Shown one piece after another: positions 10,080 through 21,419 of a DNA stretch of 64,000 nucleotides (the first letter of the stretch is position 1; each line of letters starts with the position of its first letter). The notes under the pieces were generated by a model. It ran no database searches and had not been told where the DNA came from. It was given only the letters and a program-made list of their open reading frames with translations. The translations under genes and the position numbers were made by a program. The DNA is from Brachionus manjavacas (lineage: Eukaryota; Rotifera; Eurotatoria; Ploima; Brachionidae), in assembly GCA_019054805.1 (NCBI GenBank), contig JAHQIY010000005.1, positions 5,687,501 through 5,751,500 on the forward strand, given 5' to 3'.

Positions 10080-12812
10080 ATGAGCGTTCAAGTTTTGAAC
10101 ATCAAACTTCAGCGGAGCGATGCGAGCGTCTCGTGGGGCTTTGTCATCCAAGGAGGCAAGGAATTCCACAGTCCGTTTGTGATACAAAAGGTAGGCAGCT
10201 TGCCGCAAGTCCAGCACACTAACCATCTTTTTAAACTAGGTGCATGCGAACAGTCTTGCCGACCAGGCGTCTGTAAAACCGGGCGACTTCATTCTTCGCA
10301 TTGGCAGCCACATTGTCGAGAACTACATGCACTCTCAGGCTCGTGAGGCCATAACAGCTCAAGGCAATCATCTAGAGCTTACCATTCAGAGGTAAATTGG
10401 CAAAAAAATGAAAAAAATTTCTCAGTTATTTCAAATTTTTTGAAAATTATCTTTTTTTTTATTATTAGATAACAACATTAAAAAAAAAAATTATTTTTAT
10501 TTTGTTTTGATAAAGTTAATTTAATTTTAGAGGTGCTGCACCACGATCCGAAGACTACACCTTTAATTTTGCTTTTCCACAGCATAGACTTATGAATCAG
10601 GACAATTTCATCCGGGTGCCGAGCTCTTCGCCCCAAGTAATCCAAACAAAAATAAATATTTTTTCTTTTTCCTATTTTTTTTCTTGTTTTTTTTCTCTCA
10701 GGTGGGCATTCAAATGAACAACAACAAAGCATTGTTGACCCAGTCGTACAACAGCCCCATGGGCTTGTACTCAAATCAAAACATAGCTGAAACTCTAGTA
10801 ACAACAATGAAAAAGTTGTTATCTATTTTTACTTTTTTAATATGTTATTCGACTTTTTTTGTTGGCACCAAGTCGAATTGCATGAATTTTTTGCATGATT
10901 TACTTTTGTTTGCCTGATTTAGCTCGCACGGAATGAAGCATAGCCTGTCCGACTCGGCCTCGTCGCTCTCGAGCCCGAGCTTCTTGTCCAATTCTCTTTC
11001 GCCCACTTTTAATACTTGCCAAAAGCCACCATTGCCCACAAAGCCAAGGCCATTCAAGCGGGCTCAAACAATCGAGCCCATACGACTAGAATCGGCTAGC
11101 ATAATTGAGAACAAAGAGAATAATGTGTACAAAGCGGTTCCTGTCAACCCTAAGCTAGTTTGTCAAGAGTACCAGTCCAAGAGACATTCCGTTTCCAGCG
11201 GGCTTGCGTTGCTTAAAAAAATTGAGGCCAGTGAGTTAGAAGAGAGGCCCGTGCTGGACGAAAACAGAAATGAGATTAAAAAAAGCATTGAGCCACCGGT
11301 TTCCAGACGAATGTCATGGACGCCCAGAAAACACGAGCTCACTAAACAAATTGCCAAGTTAAATGATCCCAATTGTCCAAGTTTGACCCAGTCCAAGTCT
11401 TTTAAGCTTCTACAAGAAGCTCTGGAAAGCGGCGACAAAGAGAAGGATCTTGTCTACTATGACAAAATAACCAAGAAAACCGAGGTTCGCCGCGTTTCAC
11501 TAGATGCCAATTTGGCAACCAGACCAACTAGACGATTGTCCAAAGTGAACTTATTAGATCAAGAGAGTATTGAAGAAAATACTGATCAAAATGAAGCTAG
11601 AATAAACAGGTCCCAGTCGGTCACCAGAGACACTTTGTCCCACTCTTCTTTTTTAACCAGTCTTAAGCCTTCGGATTCGAAAAATTTTAGCCAAAGAAGA
11701 CACTCATACATGTATCGCTACAACTCCGACATTAATCCCAATTACTAATAAACTAACTTTTTATTTTTTAATTTTTTTTTCTAATTTATTATTTTGACTA
11801 ATTTAGTAATTTTTTTCTGCTATTAAATTTGTCTTTTTTCTAACCCTTAATTTTTTTCTAAACCCAGTATGAACATTAATGATCAGACCTGTTTGCAAGA
11901 AGCCCAAAAAGTGAGAAAAAACCCAGCAACAGAACCTGTCCCAAGACCGCTGATTTCAATTAATAAACATAATTTAAGTCCGAGTTCGCCCACAACACAA
12001 TACAAACCATATCAGCAACCATCTAAGTCGATCTCGCCAGTCAAACCCTACCAGTCGAACAACTACAAGCAGCCAAGCTTTAAGCCGAATAACCATGGAT
12101 TGCCAGGTGCAGTGAACCGCGGTCACAAGGGCAGTGCTATTTTTAACAATCAAAACCACGGTCCCTATCAGCCTCAATGTGCCAGTTGTTTTCAAATTAT
12201 ACGCGGACCTTTCATTAGCGCTGTGGGCAAAATCTGGTGCCCAAATCATTTCATATGTGCCAACCAGTCGTGTTGTATGAGCCTGATAGATGTGGGATTT
12301 GTGGAAGAAAATGGAAAATTGTATTGCGAAAAAGACTATGCTGAATATCTAGCTCCAAAATGTCACAAATGTCATAAAACTATTTTGGCTGAGTGCTGTA
12401 GCGCTTTGGACCAGACCTATCATCCCGAATGCTTTTGTTGTGCCAAGTGGTAAGATTGATTAAAAAAAATTTTTTCTCTTCTTTTAATTAGAGTTTGAAG
12501 CAAACAAAAGATAGGGAGTGGAAGTTTTCACATTGAAGATGGGATGGTGTATTGCGAACGGGATTTTAGTGCTCTGTTTTCGGTCAAGTGTTCAGGATGC
12601 CAGTTTCCAATCGAAGCAGGAGATAAGTTTTTGGAAGCAATAAATGAAAAGTGGCACGTTGAGTGCTTTATTTGTTCAGTAAGTTTTTTTTAGAGTTTAA
12701 GATAAAATTTTTTGTTTATTTTCTCTTTTTTTTTTAGAAGTGTAATGTGCCTTTGAGCGGTGGGTTCGCGGTCAAAGGAAGCAAACCCTATTGTAAAAAA
12801 CACGCTTATTAA
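10080..12812 (+). CDS. Zasp52: PDZ-LIM protein of the Zasp/Enigma family (Z-disc, alpha-actinin binding)
   Basis: Exons by phase and GT-AG sites: 10080-10190, 10240-10391, 10531-10636, 10702-10814, 10923-about 11734, 11868-12449, 12501-12678 and 12738-12812. Exons 1-2 encode a PDZ domain (SWGFVIQGG, PGDFILRIG). Exon 4 carries a Zasp-motif-like block (SPMGLYSNQNIAETL), expected to bind alpha-actinin. Exon 5 is a long Ser/Arg-rich linker. Exons 6-8 encode three LIM domains. LIM1 (IRGPF, GKIWCPNHFIC, VGFVEE) closely resembles insect Zasp52; LIM3 ends YCKKHAY. The frame of exon 5 ends at a stop (11746-11748), so joining to the LIM exons needs an internal donor; ACAT|GTATCG at about 11734 fits the phase. 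The exon could alternatively terminate a short PDZ-only isoform. The exon 4 donor (AA|GTTGTT) is weak. The family call is very secure; the exon 4-6 junctions are not. Confidence 0.88.
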
Positions 12813-13499
12813 GAATGTTCATTTTTGAGAATTTTACCCCATCAGCGAGTTTGGTTTTTAATTTTTTCGAATTTTAGACTTAGTAAAGAACAATTTCTAA
12901 TTTTTTTTATCTATAATTTTTTTTCAATTTCAATGCTTAATTTAAATAATCAATTTAAATAATTTAATCATTAAGTGAATTTTTTATTATTTGCAAAATA
13001 AATTTTTTTCAATCCTAAAAGCTTTTTTTTACTTTTTTAATTGAATAAAATTTCACATGATAAATTGAAAAATATTATTGTCTAATTTGGAAAAAAATTG
13101 CTAATTTGATAAGATAAAAATTGATTGTTGAACAATTTAATCAAAAAAAAATTTTTTTTCCATCATGATTAAAATATAGATTTAGCATAATGAAATTTTA
13201 TTCAAAACTTTCAATTCAAGAAGTAAAAATATTTGAAAAAATTTTAAAATTATGCTAATATTAATAAAAATAATTGTAAAAAACTAGCATAGTTTAATTG
13301 AAGAGTATGACCCAATATGATAGAGTAATTGTAATTTGAAAACAAGTGAAAAAAATTTTTTTAAATAATTTTTAAAATAAATTAATTAATATCTAAACAC
13401 CAAACTTTTCCTTTTTTCAAATTTTTGGGCCAACTAATAATATTTTTAATTAAAATTTTTGTAAATTATTTAAATGCTGAAAGAGAATTTTTATGGTTC

Positions 13500-14815
13500 T
13501 AAATTGTCATCAAGGAATTATCGTCCTATATCGTTAACCGGTTTGATATGCAAGTTACTTGAGAGCCTAGTAAAAGATGTAATGCTTGAACATTTACTTA
13601 ATTATAACCTTATATCAGGCTGCCAACATGGTTTTTTGCGGGAGTAGCTCAAAATAGCATCGTTTAAAATAGCTATAATTAAAAAAGCGAACAGGTAAAA
13701 AAAATATCAAAACATCTCAATTAATTTTTTTTAAATAAAAAAAAAATGTTATAGAATAGCTTAATTATCTTAATTTTTAAATAATTCAAAAAACCTAAAA
13801 AATTTTATTCAAAAAAGGTGTCAACAAAAAAAAATTAAAACCTAATATTTCATTATAAAGCTTAATACAACGCCAATTGAAAATATTTTTTTTTTTTTAC
13901 ATTTTGTTTATAGTAATTACCATTAAAAGGCAACTAGGGACCTTTTGTGAAAGAGAAATAAAAGCTTAATTTAAGCTTAGATTTCTAACATAAGTTTTTA
14001 GTTGATTAACATCTGACATTTTTCAAAATTAAATTTTTTTTTTTTAAATTCACTGATTCTTTCTAATATATTCTCGTGTAATTTTTTGATAAACGCTTTT
14101 TTATCAATTAGCTATTCTTATCTATTTTTTTTTTATTTAAAGCTATTTTGATTTTAGCTAAATTAAATTAACAAAAAATTTACATGAGAAAATTAATTTT
14201 AGCTATTTTAATTATAGCTTTTTTTAATAATAGAGCCGTTTTTTACCAGGTAAATCGTGCCTGACGAATCTGCTAGAAACAATGGACAGAATTATTTAAT
14301 GTCTAGCACAAGGTTTTTTCGGTGGATCTGGTCTATACAGATTTTGCGAAAGAATTCAATAGAGTTTCTTAAGATAAGCTTTAGTATAAGCTTAGGTTTT
14401 ATGATTATGGTGAATGTATGAAAAAAAGGATAACATCATTTTTGAAGGGTGGAACTCAGAAAGTAGTACTTGGTGAAATGTGTTCAGATTGGATAGATGT
14501 GATAAGTGGAGTTCCTCAGGGGTCGGTACTCGGGCCATTACTTTTTATTATTTACATTAATGACATGTTAGAAATCATCAAAAATGAATGTGAGGCTTAT
14601 CCAGATGATACAAAAATTATATCCGTTATCAAGAGTTTCAGCTCGATTCTTAGTCTACAATCTGATTTAGACAACATATGTAGATGGTCAAAGGACTGGT
14701 CAACATCACTGAATATTGATAAGTGCAAAGTTTTACATATTGGCAAAATATACATATTCGATTTCATCACAACTAATTCTCCACAGTTCAATTCAAAAGG
14801 AAGTGTTCCCTGATT
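13500..14815 (+). mobile_element. LINE reverse-transcriptase relic, interrupted by a MITE
   Basis: NYRPISLTGLICKLLESLVK and NLISGCQHGF are read up to about 13639. After a 600-bp insertion the frame continues as PGKSCLTNLLETMDRII, DFAKEFNRVS, then the best-preserved part at 14418-14813: GVPQGSVLGPLLFIIYIND, YPDDTKI (in place of the catalytic YADD; the first Asp of the box is kept but Ala is Pro), and SLNIDKCKVLHIGK. Several stops and frameshifts lie upstream, so it is inactive. The motif order identifies it as the palm of a non-LTR reverse transcriptase. Confidence 0.85.
13640..14237. mobile_element. MITE-like insertion in a LINE relic
   Basis: Splits the LINE reading frame cleanly. The flanks GTTTTTTGC (13631-13639) and GTTTTTTAC (14238-14246) form a 9-bp direct duplication with one mismatch. 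Removing one copy and the insert restores the GF-(L)PGKSCLTNLLE frame. Both ends carry AGCTATAATTAAA-type repeats in opposite orientation, but the terminal inverted repeats are degenerate. There is no coding capacity. Confidence 0.65.
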
Positions 14816-14819
14816 CTGA

Positions 14820-16080
14820 TTTTGGTAAATTGTTTAATTAGATTATGTTTTTGTCCGCGAACTCTATTTACCGGGCCGTTGAAAATTCATCAATCAAAGC
14901 TCGAATGGGACATTTAGAACATAAATCTAAGGCCATAACTTTTTTTTATATGATCATGCTCAAAAATTATTTTTAAAAAAATGCCGAAATATTAAAGGAA
15001 TTAATGAAAAAAAGCTTTTATTAGACAAATTTTTGTCTCTTTTTGGTTTTTCGAACATTTCCACATATTTTGAAAATATAAATTTTAATAATTAGTACTA
15101 ATTTAAAAGTGGAATGATTAATAATGTATTACATAAAAAGTTGTAGCAAAAAAAATTAACTGAAGTTTTTTTTATCATCCTAGTTCCTCAAATCTTTGGG
15201 GCTAGTCAATTTGTGACCAGTTGGTCATACCTTTTATTTAAAAAAAATTAAATAAATTTTACGTAAATTTGTAAAGAGTTAGATAAAGAAAAAGTCAATT
15301 GAAGTTTACGAACTAATCTCTTTTAATTGATATCTCACAGAATGAAAAAAGGATCATAAAATTAATCGAAAATTTACCAGTATTATTTTCAAATTTCATA
15401 AATTTTAAAAAATAAAATATAAAAAAAAGTTTTTTTTGAGTTCAATTCTAAGATAATATTTTTTTATGAATATTTGTTGATTTAATATTATCAATTAGTT
15501 TTTCCGCAAACGGAGACCATTCTGTTTGAAAATTTGAAGCATCTGTTTAAATTACGTATCCGATTTCTACTCAAAGCAAAATCATTTGAATTAAACTTTA
15601 ATGATTGTTTGATCCTTGATTAGATTTTTTAAAAGTTTAAAAATTGAAAAAAAAGAGACTTCTAAATTTATCAATTTAAATTTGAGTCTGTGAAAATAAG
15701 TATAAAACTAGATAAATTTGGAAAATACGATATTTATGATATAAACTTTTACAATAATAAGATGAATTTGCGTTTTTAATCGTAAAGATGGTAAATACAA
15801 CAATTTTTGGAAAATTTGATAATTAAATGCTTTTTTTGTTATTTTACGTTTTTTAAAATATACCAAAAAAAATTTAAAAATTAAAAAAAAAAATACAGAA
15901 AATAGAATAAATTTGGAGAATAATTTAAATTTCAGGTAAATTAAAATTTTATATAACACCTATCAAAAAAATGAGACGATTGCTATAATATTGAATGATA
16001 ATAAATTTAAAGACAAATTTAGTACAAAAAACATCCAAAAAAAAAAAATTATATAATTTATAAAATAAAAATATAAAAAA
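14820..16080. other. Gene-free AT-rich stretch
   Basis: Nothing coding beyond the LINE relic. The minus frame at 15708-15959 is low-complexity Phe/Lys/Ile/Leu sequence, typical of chance ORFs in AT-rich DNA. Confidence 0.5.
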
Positions 16081-16084
16081 AACA

Positions 16085-16240
16085 GTAAACAAGACATATA
16101 TTGAAATAGAGTTTTACCTGTTTACATAGTTTGATTGTTTCAGGAAAAAAAGAGGAAATAGTAAGGTAGCAATTACACAATGGAGTTTGGTATTCAATAT
16201 ATCTTGATTTGAAATCTTCTTCTACTACAATCTTCATTTA
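16085..16240 (-). mobile_element. LINE family 1 3' fragment (minus)
   Basis: Matches the minus-strand copy at about 42720-42870: a block containing CAGGAAAAAAAGAG, ATAGTAAGGTAGCAATTAC and CACAATGGAGTTTGG. It covers the end of the reverse-transcriptase ORF and the start of the 3' UTR. The opposite-strand copy beginning near 16500 is a separate insertion. Confidence 0.65.
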
Positions 16241-16499
16241 TCTATATTTTTTTAAAGTTATAAAATATTAATTGAGTTGAATTCATTTAAATGTATTCTC
16301 AAAAAAATTAAGAGAATAAAAAAAGTTAATGTTAACATTATTTGTTAAAATGAATTCAGCTCATTACTTAACTAACTGGATTTGATCCTTTCTAGACTTT
16401 AGGACATTTAAGGTAAATGTGAATGACCACTCGAAAGATAAATACCAAATAACTGCAAGTCCCTCAGGTGGTCACCAGTATTTTTCTAAGTAAAAAAAT

Positions 16500-16945
16500 A
16501 AGAATTATAATCTTAACTAAAAAATTTATGGAAATAGAATAGTGAGCCAAAGGAAATCAGAAAATGATATAAAAAAACTACAAGCAATTCAGAATACGGC
16601 AGTAAGATCTATCCCTAAGTTAAAATATGATACTTCCTCCGGCATCGTGCATCATGAGACTTTTAATAAACTTAAATTACTTACAATCTCGTATCGGCTT
16701 TTTGAGTTGAGTAAGAGATATGTTGGGACAGGACTGTGTCATTCTGTTCCTTTGATTGTCAGACTGGTGGAGGAATACAAAGAAGATTTCGAATCGATAT
16801 ATATTGAATACCCAAGTCCATTGTGTAACTGCTACCTTACTATTCATACTACATGAAACTTTAACTTTTAAACATGCTTTTTTATTTTTTATTATGTTTT
16901 TTAGGAGCTGTAGCTGGGTACAGAAAACAAATTAAAAAAAATAAT
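16500..16945 (+). mobile_element. LINE family 1 3' end
   Basis: Encodes the reverse-transcriptase C-terminal tail in one open frame at 16542-16856 (AIQNTAVRSIPKLKYDTSS, VRLVEEYKEDFES, PLCNCYLTI). A short 3' UTR follows, ending in the terminal box GGAGCTGTAGCTGGGTACAG near 16904-16923 and an A-rich tail. It is 5'-truncated like the other family copies. Confidence 0.8.
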
Positions 16946-17254
16946 GTTGGCAACAAAACTTTAAAAAAATATAATATATCAGTAGGAGAGAAGAAAAAAC
17001 AAGATAGCAGTTTAAAAAATGTAGTTAATTATTGTGAATAATTTTTTGAAAATTAATTTTTTCAATTTATCACTTTATCTTATTTAATTAAATTTCTAAC
17101 AATTAAACAGTAGTAATAGTATGATTAACTGCTATTCTTTTTCAAATCATATCTTTTGGTATCAGGCATTTTGTTGAGACTTAAATTGATCTTATTTAAA
17201 GAATTAATCTAAAAAATTAATAAATAAATAAATTAATTCTTTCCTCATTTACAT

Positions 17255-17470
17255 CTTTTTCTTTAAATGGGCACCAAAATTCACTGCATACTCTAAGGGA
17301 GGTCTGACTAAAGATTAATAAAGTATTTTGATAGTTTTGATCGTGAGGTATTTGAATGATTTTCTGACTAAGAATATGATTTGCTTTAGCAGTTGCGCTT
17401 TTGACCTGAGCGTCCCATTTTAAGTCGCTTCGGAAAAATGTCTAAATCCTTTTCGTAATTAGACTCTTTG
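17255..17470 (-). mobile_element. LINE reverse-transcriptase C-terminal relic
   Basis: On the minus strand the sequence reads KWDAQVKSATAKANHILSQK, then a frameshifted LRVCSEFWCPFKEKDVNE. This matches the 'KW...V-KA-ANRILGLIRKSF...VRP-LEYAV-FW-P' block downstream of the palm in CR1/Jockey-type elements. It is frameshifted and truncated at both ends. Confidence 0.65.
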
Positions 17471-18061
17471 TAAAAGGTTCTAAAAAGTAAGCTGCCTTTT
17501 CTGTTTTTTTTTAAGTAAGATGAATAGAGAGCATTAAATAAAGGCAAAAAAGTATGAATAACTTTTTTCTAACTAAATTATAAAATTTCATTTAAAAAAA
17601 AGACATAAACAAATATTTTAAAAAAATATCAGATTGGTAACAAAAGATTAAAGTTGGCTTTGTAAGTTAAATTTTTTCGTAAAACTAAATTTAACAAAAT
17701 TTTGTACAACCTATTTTATATTTTAGATTTTTTCAAAATATTATTAAAAAGATAGTGACGAAGCAGTATTTTTTTTACTTAAAATTCTATTAATTTGACC
17801 TTTAAGTAACTAAAGAATCCAACAGTTCATTTTGAACCATTGGTGTTTAATTGAGTAAAACATCGTAGATCTCATAGATGTATTTCACAGCTACTTTATG
17901 TCCCATTTAATTTGTGCTCATATTTTCTATAAATTAAATTAATTATTTATATTTTTTTTCAAAACAAATTTTAAATTTAATTTTTTTTATTAAAATGAAA
18001 ATTTTGTGATTTATTCTATATTTATTATTGAAAAAACTATAAATTTTTGGATTCTATAAAC

Positions 18062-18493
18062 TTAATGATGGCCATGACCATGATGATCGGCCTTACCGAA
18101 AACCTTTTTGTATCCAGTTTCGAGTAAAATTACTCCCACAGCCAAAGCAAAGCCAAGTTTGAGACCAGTAGCGGCGTTTTTCAGCATGAAAGTTCTCTTT
18201 GGAATCGCACCGAATTGTGGGTCATACCGCCATACTTCATTTCTTCAAAAAAGCACATAAAATTAACTAATCTCCTTGTCTGACACTAAATAAATCTACC
18301 TTAGCCATGGATCTTTTAGACCAAGAGCAGCGAGCTTTTGTTCAACTTTGACAAGCTCTGGCGCGTTTTTGACTTGAAATTTACGCCAATCCGGCGCCTT
18401 AAAGTCGTCAACATGGTGACCGGGCTCCGGAATTTCGTAACTAATAACCGAGTTGATAACTCTTGGAGCATGATGATGATCGTGTCCGCCCAT
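18062..18493 (-). CDS. NDUFB3: NADH dehydrogenase [ubiquinone] 1 beta subcomplex subunit 3 (B12 subunit, complex I)
   Basis: Two exons, 18300-18493 and 18062-18242, separated by a 57-nt GT-AG intron; 124 residues. Features of the B12 subunit: a His-rich N-terminus (GGHDHHHA), a central APDWRKFQV block, the LGLKDPWLRNEVWRYDP signature (human: LRDPWGRNEAWRY) split by the intron inside the Arg codon, one hydrophobic segment (LKLGFALAVGVILLE) and a His-rich C-terminus. It is an accessory subunit of the membrane arm of mitochondrial complex I. The start is the first ATG after a pyrimidine-rich AG site (tttttatcatttag, then ttaagagATG). That site could be a 5' UTR acceptor or, if this animal trans-splices, a spliced-leader site. 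It lies 133 bp downstream of OLA1 on the same strand. Confidence 0.93.
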
Positions 18494-18626
18494 CTCTTAA
18501 CTAAATGATAAAAACCAAAAATTTACCTCATTTTTTAGAGAGGATTTTAAGCCTCGTCGTGATAGAAAATTTTTTTTTTAATTTTAAATTATTTATTTTA
18601 AATTAAATTTTTATTAATTTAATTGA

Positions 18627-19823
18627 CTACTTTTTGCCTCCACTGAGACCAGCACCAGCATTGAATTTAAAGAATATAATATCACCATCCTCAACCACAT
18701 ACTGCTTTCCCTGCTGTCTATACTTTCCAGCTGCTTTCACGGCCGCTTCGGTACCATTTTCCTTAAAGTCCTCGAATTTCATAACCTCAGCCATGATGAA
18801 GCCCTTTTCAAAGTCAGTGTGAATGCGGCCGGCAGCCTGGGGCGCTCTGGCGCCATTCTGAATGGTCCAGCACTTAACCTCATCCTCTCCGGCGGTAAAA
18901 AAATAACTCAACTGCAAAGCTTTGTAGCCTGTGACAATAATTTTGTCCATCTGACTGCTCAAGTTGTTCTCTTCCAAATACTTTTTGCGCTCATCATCAC
19001 TCATTTCGATCAATTTGTACTCAAACGCGGCACTGTACGGAATTATAGTCGCTCCCGAATCATTGGCATCAACCCATTGCTTTATCTTGGGCAACCATTT
19101 GTTCTTTTTTTTGATGTATTCAGTCTCGCTCATGTTCAACAAATAGACAATTGGCTTTGAGGTGAGCATCAGATGCTTGTTCAAAATGTCTATTTCTTTG
19201 TCATTCCAGTCGTGGTACCGCACAGCCTTATTCTGATTTTTCAGCACATCCACTATTTTGTGCAGCACTTCGAATTCAAACTTGAGGGATTTGTCTCCAG
19301 CGCGGACCACTTTTTTCTCCATTTCGTCATGAATCTTCTGAACATAGTCCAAGTCTTTGAGTCTTAGTTCTTCATTAATGATCTCAATGTCTCTGATGGG
19401 GTCGACATTTCCTTCGACATGGACAATTTCTTCATCGTCAAAAATGCGGATCATGTGAAAAATGCCGTCACAGGCTTTGATGTGACTGAGAAAAGCGTTG
19501 CCTAAGCCGTGACCCTCGTTGGCTCCTTTGACTAGACCAGCAATGTCCACTACATTGAGAAAGGCTGGCACTTTGCTCGCTGGTTTGTATTTTTCGCAAA
19601 GAAAGTCGAATCGGGAGTCGGGCACCGGGACTCGTCCTTCATTTGGATCGATGGTGCAAAAGGGAAAGTTTTCCGCTGCTGCTTGTAGCTTGGTCAGTAT
19701 GTTAAAAAAAGTGCTCTTTCCTACATTAGGTAGGCCGACAATGCCCATTTTTAAATTGGTTCCCAAACGACCAATTATTGGCTTGCGTACATTTGTGTTT
19801 TGATCGGCTTTCTTGGGTGGCAT
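18627..19823 (-). CDS. OLA1: Obg-like ATPase 1 (YchF subfamily P-loop NTPase)
   Basis: Single exon, 398 residues, close to the human length of 396. P-loop [12 protein letters not shown] near residue 30. Switch motifs FPFCTIDPN and DIAGLVKGA follow. At the G4 position it has NMSE instead of NKxD; that change makes YchF/OLA1 proteins prefer ATP over GTP. The C-terminal TGS domain includes [30 protein letters not shown] and the end [11 protein letters not shown]. It is a cytosolic protein linked to ribosome binding, translation control and stress responses. G+C content is higher than in the flanking DNA. An AATAAA in the 133-bp gap before NDUFB3 could serve as its polyadenylation signal. Confidence 0.97.
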   Translation of the reverse strand: MPPKKADQNTNVRKPIIGRLGTNLKMGIVGLPNVGKSTFFNILTKLQAAAENFPFCTIDPNEGRVPVPDSRFDFLCEKYKPASKVPAFLNVVDIAGLVKGANEGHGLGNAFLSHIKACDGIFHMIRIFDDEEIVHVEGNVDPIRDIEIINEELRLKDLDYVQKIHDEMEKKVVRAGDKSLKFEFEVLHKIVDVLKNQNKAVRYHDWNDKEIDILNKHLMLTSKPIVYLLNMSETEYIKKKNKWLPKIKQWVDANDSGATIIPYSAAFEYKLIEMSDDERKKYLEENNLSSQMDKIIVTGYKALQLSYFFTAGEDEVKCWTIQNGARAPQAAGRIHTDFEKGFIMAEVMKFEDFKENGTEAAVKAAGKYRQQGKQYVVEDGDIIFFKFNAGAGLSGGKK

Positions 19824-20099
19824 TGCTATCTATTATCTGCGGGTTTTAACCTATTAAATATGGAAACTTTACAATCGTATAGTTTTATTTATATGGATTT
19901 CAAAAAATTTCTAGTAGATTTGCAATTCTGTTTTTTTTTTTCAATGTTTTTTTTCCAAGTCGATTTTATAGACGCTTTGATTTAGAATTGAGTGCAGGCA
20001 GTAGTTTTTTAACAAATGTTCAGCACGTTTACCAACTAGTAAGCTTACGAGCATATTTAGCTTTTAAAACTGTTTGCTTGAAGTTAAATTTGCCAAGCA

Positions 20100-20420
20100 A
20101 ATGGCATTATTAATTCCTATTTTAATTTAAAAAAATAAAAAAATAAAATTTTTTTTATTCTTTAAGTATTGTAAAAATACTGCAATTAGATCTGTCTTTA
20201 TTTTTTTTCGAAGAAAAATTTTCAAAAATGAATATGGAAACAAAAGTTTATAAAAAGAAAGTTTTTTCATTTATTTTTATTTAATTGATATACTAATTTT
20301 GATTTATTATTAATGCATTATTAATTCCTATTTTTATTTAGTTGAATATTTTTAATTAAAAAAATTTTGTTTTTTAAGTATCGTAAAAGTATCAAAATAG
20401 TATGAGCAGTTAACAGAATC
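20100..20420. repeat. Local imperfect direct repeat, about 210-bp period
   Basis: GCATTATTAATTCCTATTTT at about 20102 recurs at about 20313. Both are followed by an A/T-rich run and TTTTTTAAGTAT(T/C)GTAAAA(A/G)TA. A fragment of the intervening sequence (AATGAATATGGAAACAAAAG) recurs at about 22937 with one change. Origin unknown; possibly part of an old AT-rich transposon. Confidence 0.5.
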
Positions 20421-20479
20421 ATAGTAAATTATTTTATTAATTTTAAGTAGTGGTAATAGTAGTTTTGGCTGTTTAGCTA

Positions 20480-21410
20480 GCTAGCCAGCGAGTGTGCTGT
20501 AAATAAAAAACACACTTAGACAGCTTATGTGACTGATTGTTGCTCATCTAGCAATCAATACTTGCTTTAAAGCTGTTAACAGTGGGGACTTCAACTAATT
20601 GATTTGTCAGTGAGTTCCATATGCTAGCGATTCTGCTGAATAAAAGTTATCTCTGTCCTGGAGCCTCGAAATTTCTTTGCGATATTTGAAGCAGTGACTC
20701 TTCCTTGCTTCTTTGGGACATTAAAATTGTTGCTTTTTTCAATCAATTCTATTCCATGCATTAACTTGAATAATTGAGTTAGATCACCTCTTTTTCTTCT
20801 TTCTACCAGATATGAAATGTTCAAAGCCTTCAATCTGCTTTCATACGGTTTGTTTCTGATTAAAGAAAAAAATTGGTAGCTCTGCGTTTAAATCATTCAG
20901 CATTCTCACAGTCAGACTTAAGATTTGGAGACCTTACCGGCACCGCAAATTCCAAAAGAGGACGAACAAAAGTGAAATACAGAGATCTAAATAACTCACA
21001 ATCAAAACGAGCGAATGATTTCCTGATGCGACCTAACATTTGATCTGTTTTGTTTGTAGCCTTTATCACTTGATTTTCCCATATCACATTTGTATTGAAA
21101 ATAACTCTAAAATCTCTTTCGGTTTCTCACGTTGATAAATGCTTACCATTAATAGAATAAGGGAATTATTTGTTTTTATGACCATAATGTATAACCACAC
21201 ATTTTGATGTTTGAGTCTTGAAAATCTGATTGTATTTTCACTGCGGCACTTATTTCTGATACCTTTTGCGAGAATATTTTAGTATCATCTGCATACATTT
21301 TGACAACATTTTCTATTTATTTTGGTAGATCATTGATATACAAAACAACAATAGTGTACCAACCACTGATCCTTGTGGTACACCGCTTAAAAATCGGGCT
21401 CATAAATTAA
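20480..21410 (-). mobile_element. LINE family 2 reverse-transcriptase relic
   Basis: Read on the minus strand from 21410 downward: SGVPQGSVVGTLLL, YADDTKIFSQKVSEIS (the catalytic YADD box kept), NTNV / VIKATNKTDQMLGRIRKSFA, LYFTFVRPLLEFAVPV, then KALNISYLVERRKRGDLTQL with a GSRTEITFIQQNR tail. This is the palm-to-C-terminus order of a CR1/Jockey-like element. Stops and frameshifts separate the blocks. It lacks the family 1 terminal box. Confidence 0.8.
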
Positions 21411-21419
21411 ATTATTAAA

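Noticed and set aside
10800..10815. GTAACA at 10798 as the Zasp exon 4 donor
   Set aside because: A better donor by consensus, but it would put exon 5 out of frame; the weaker GTTGTT at 10815 keeps the frame.
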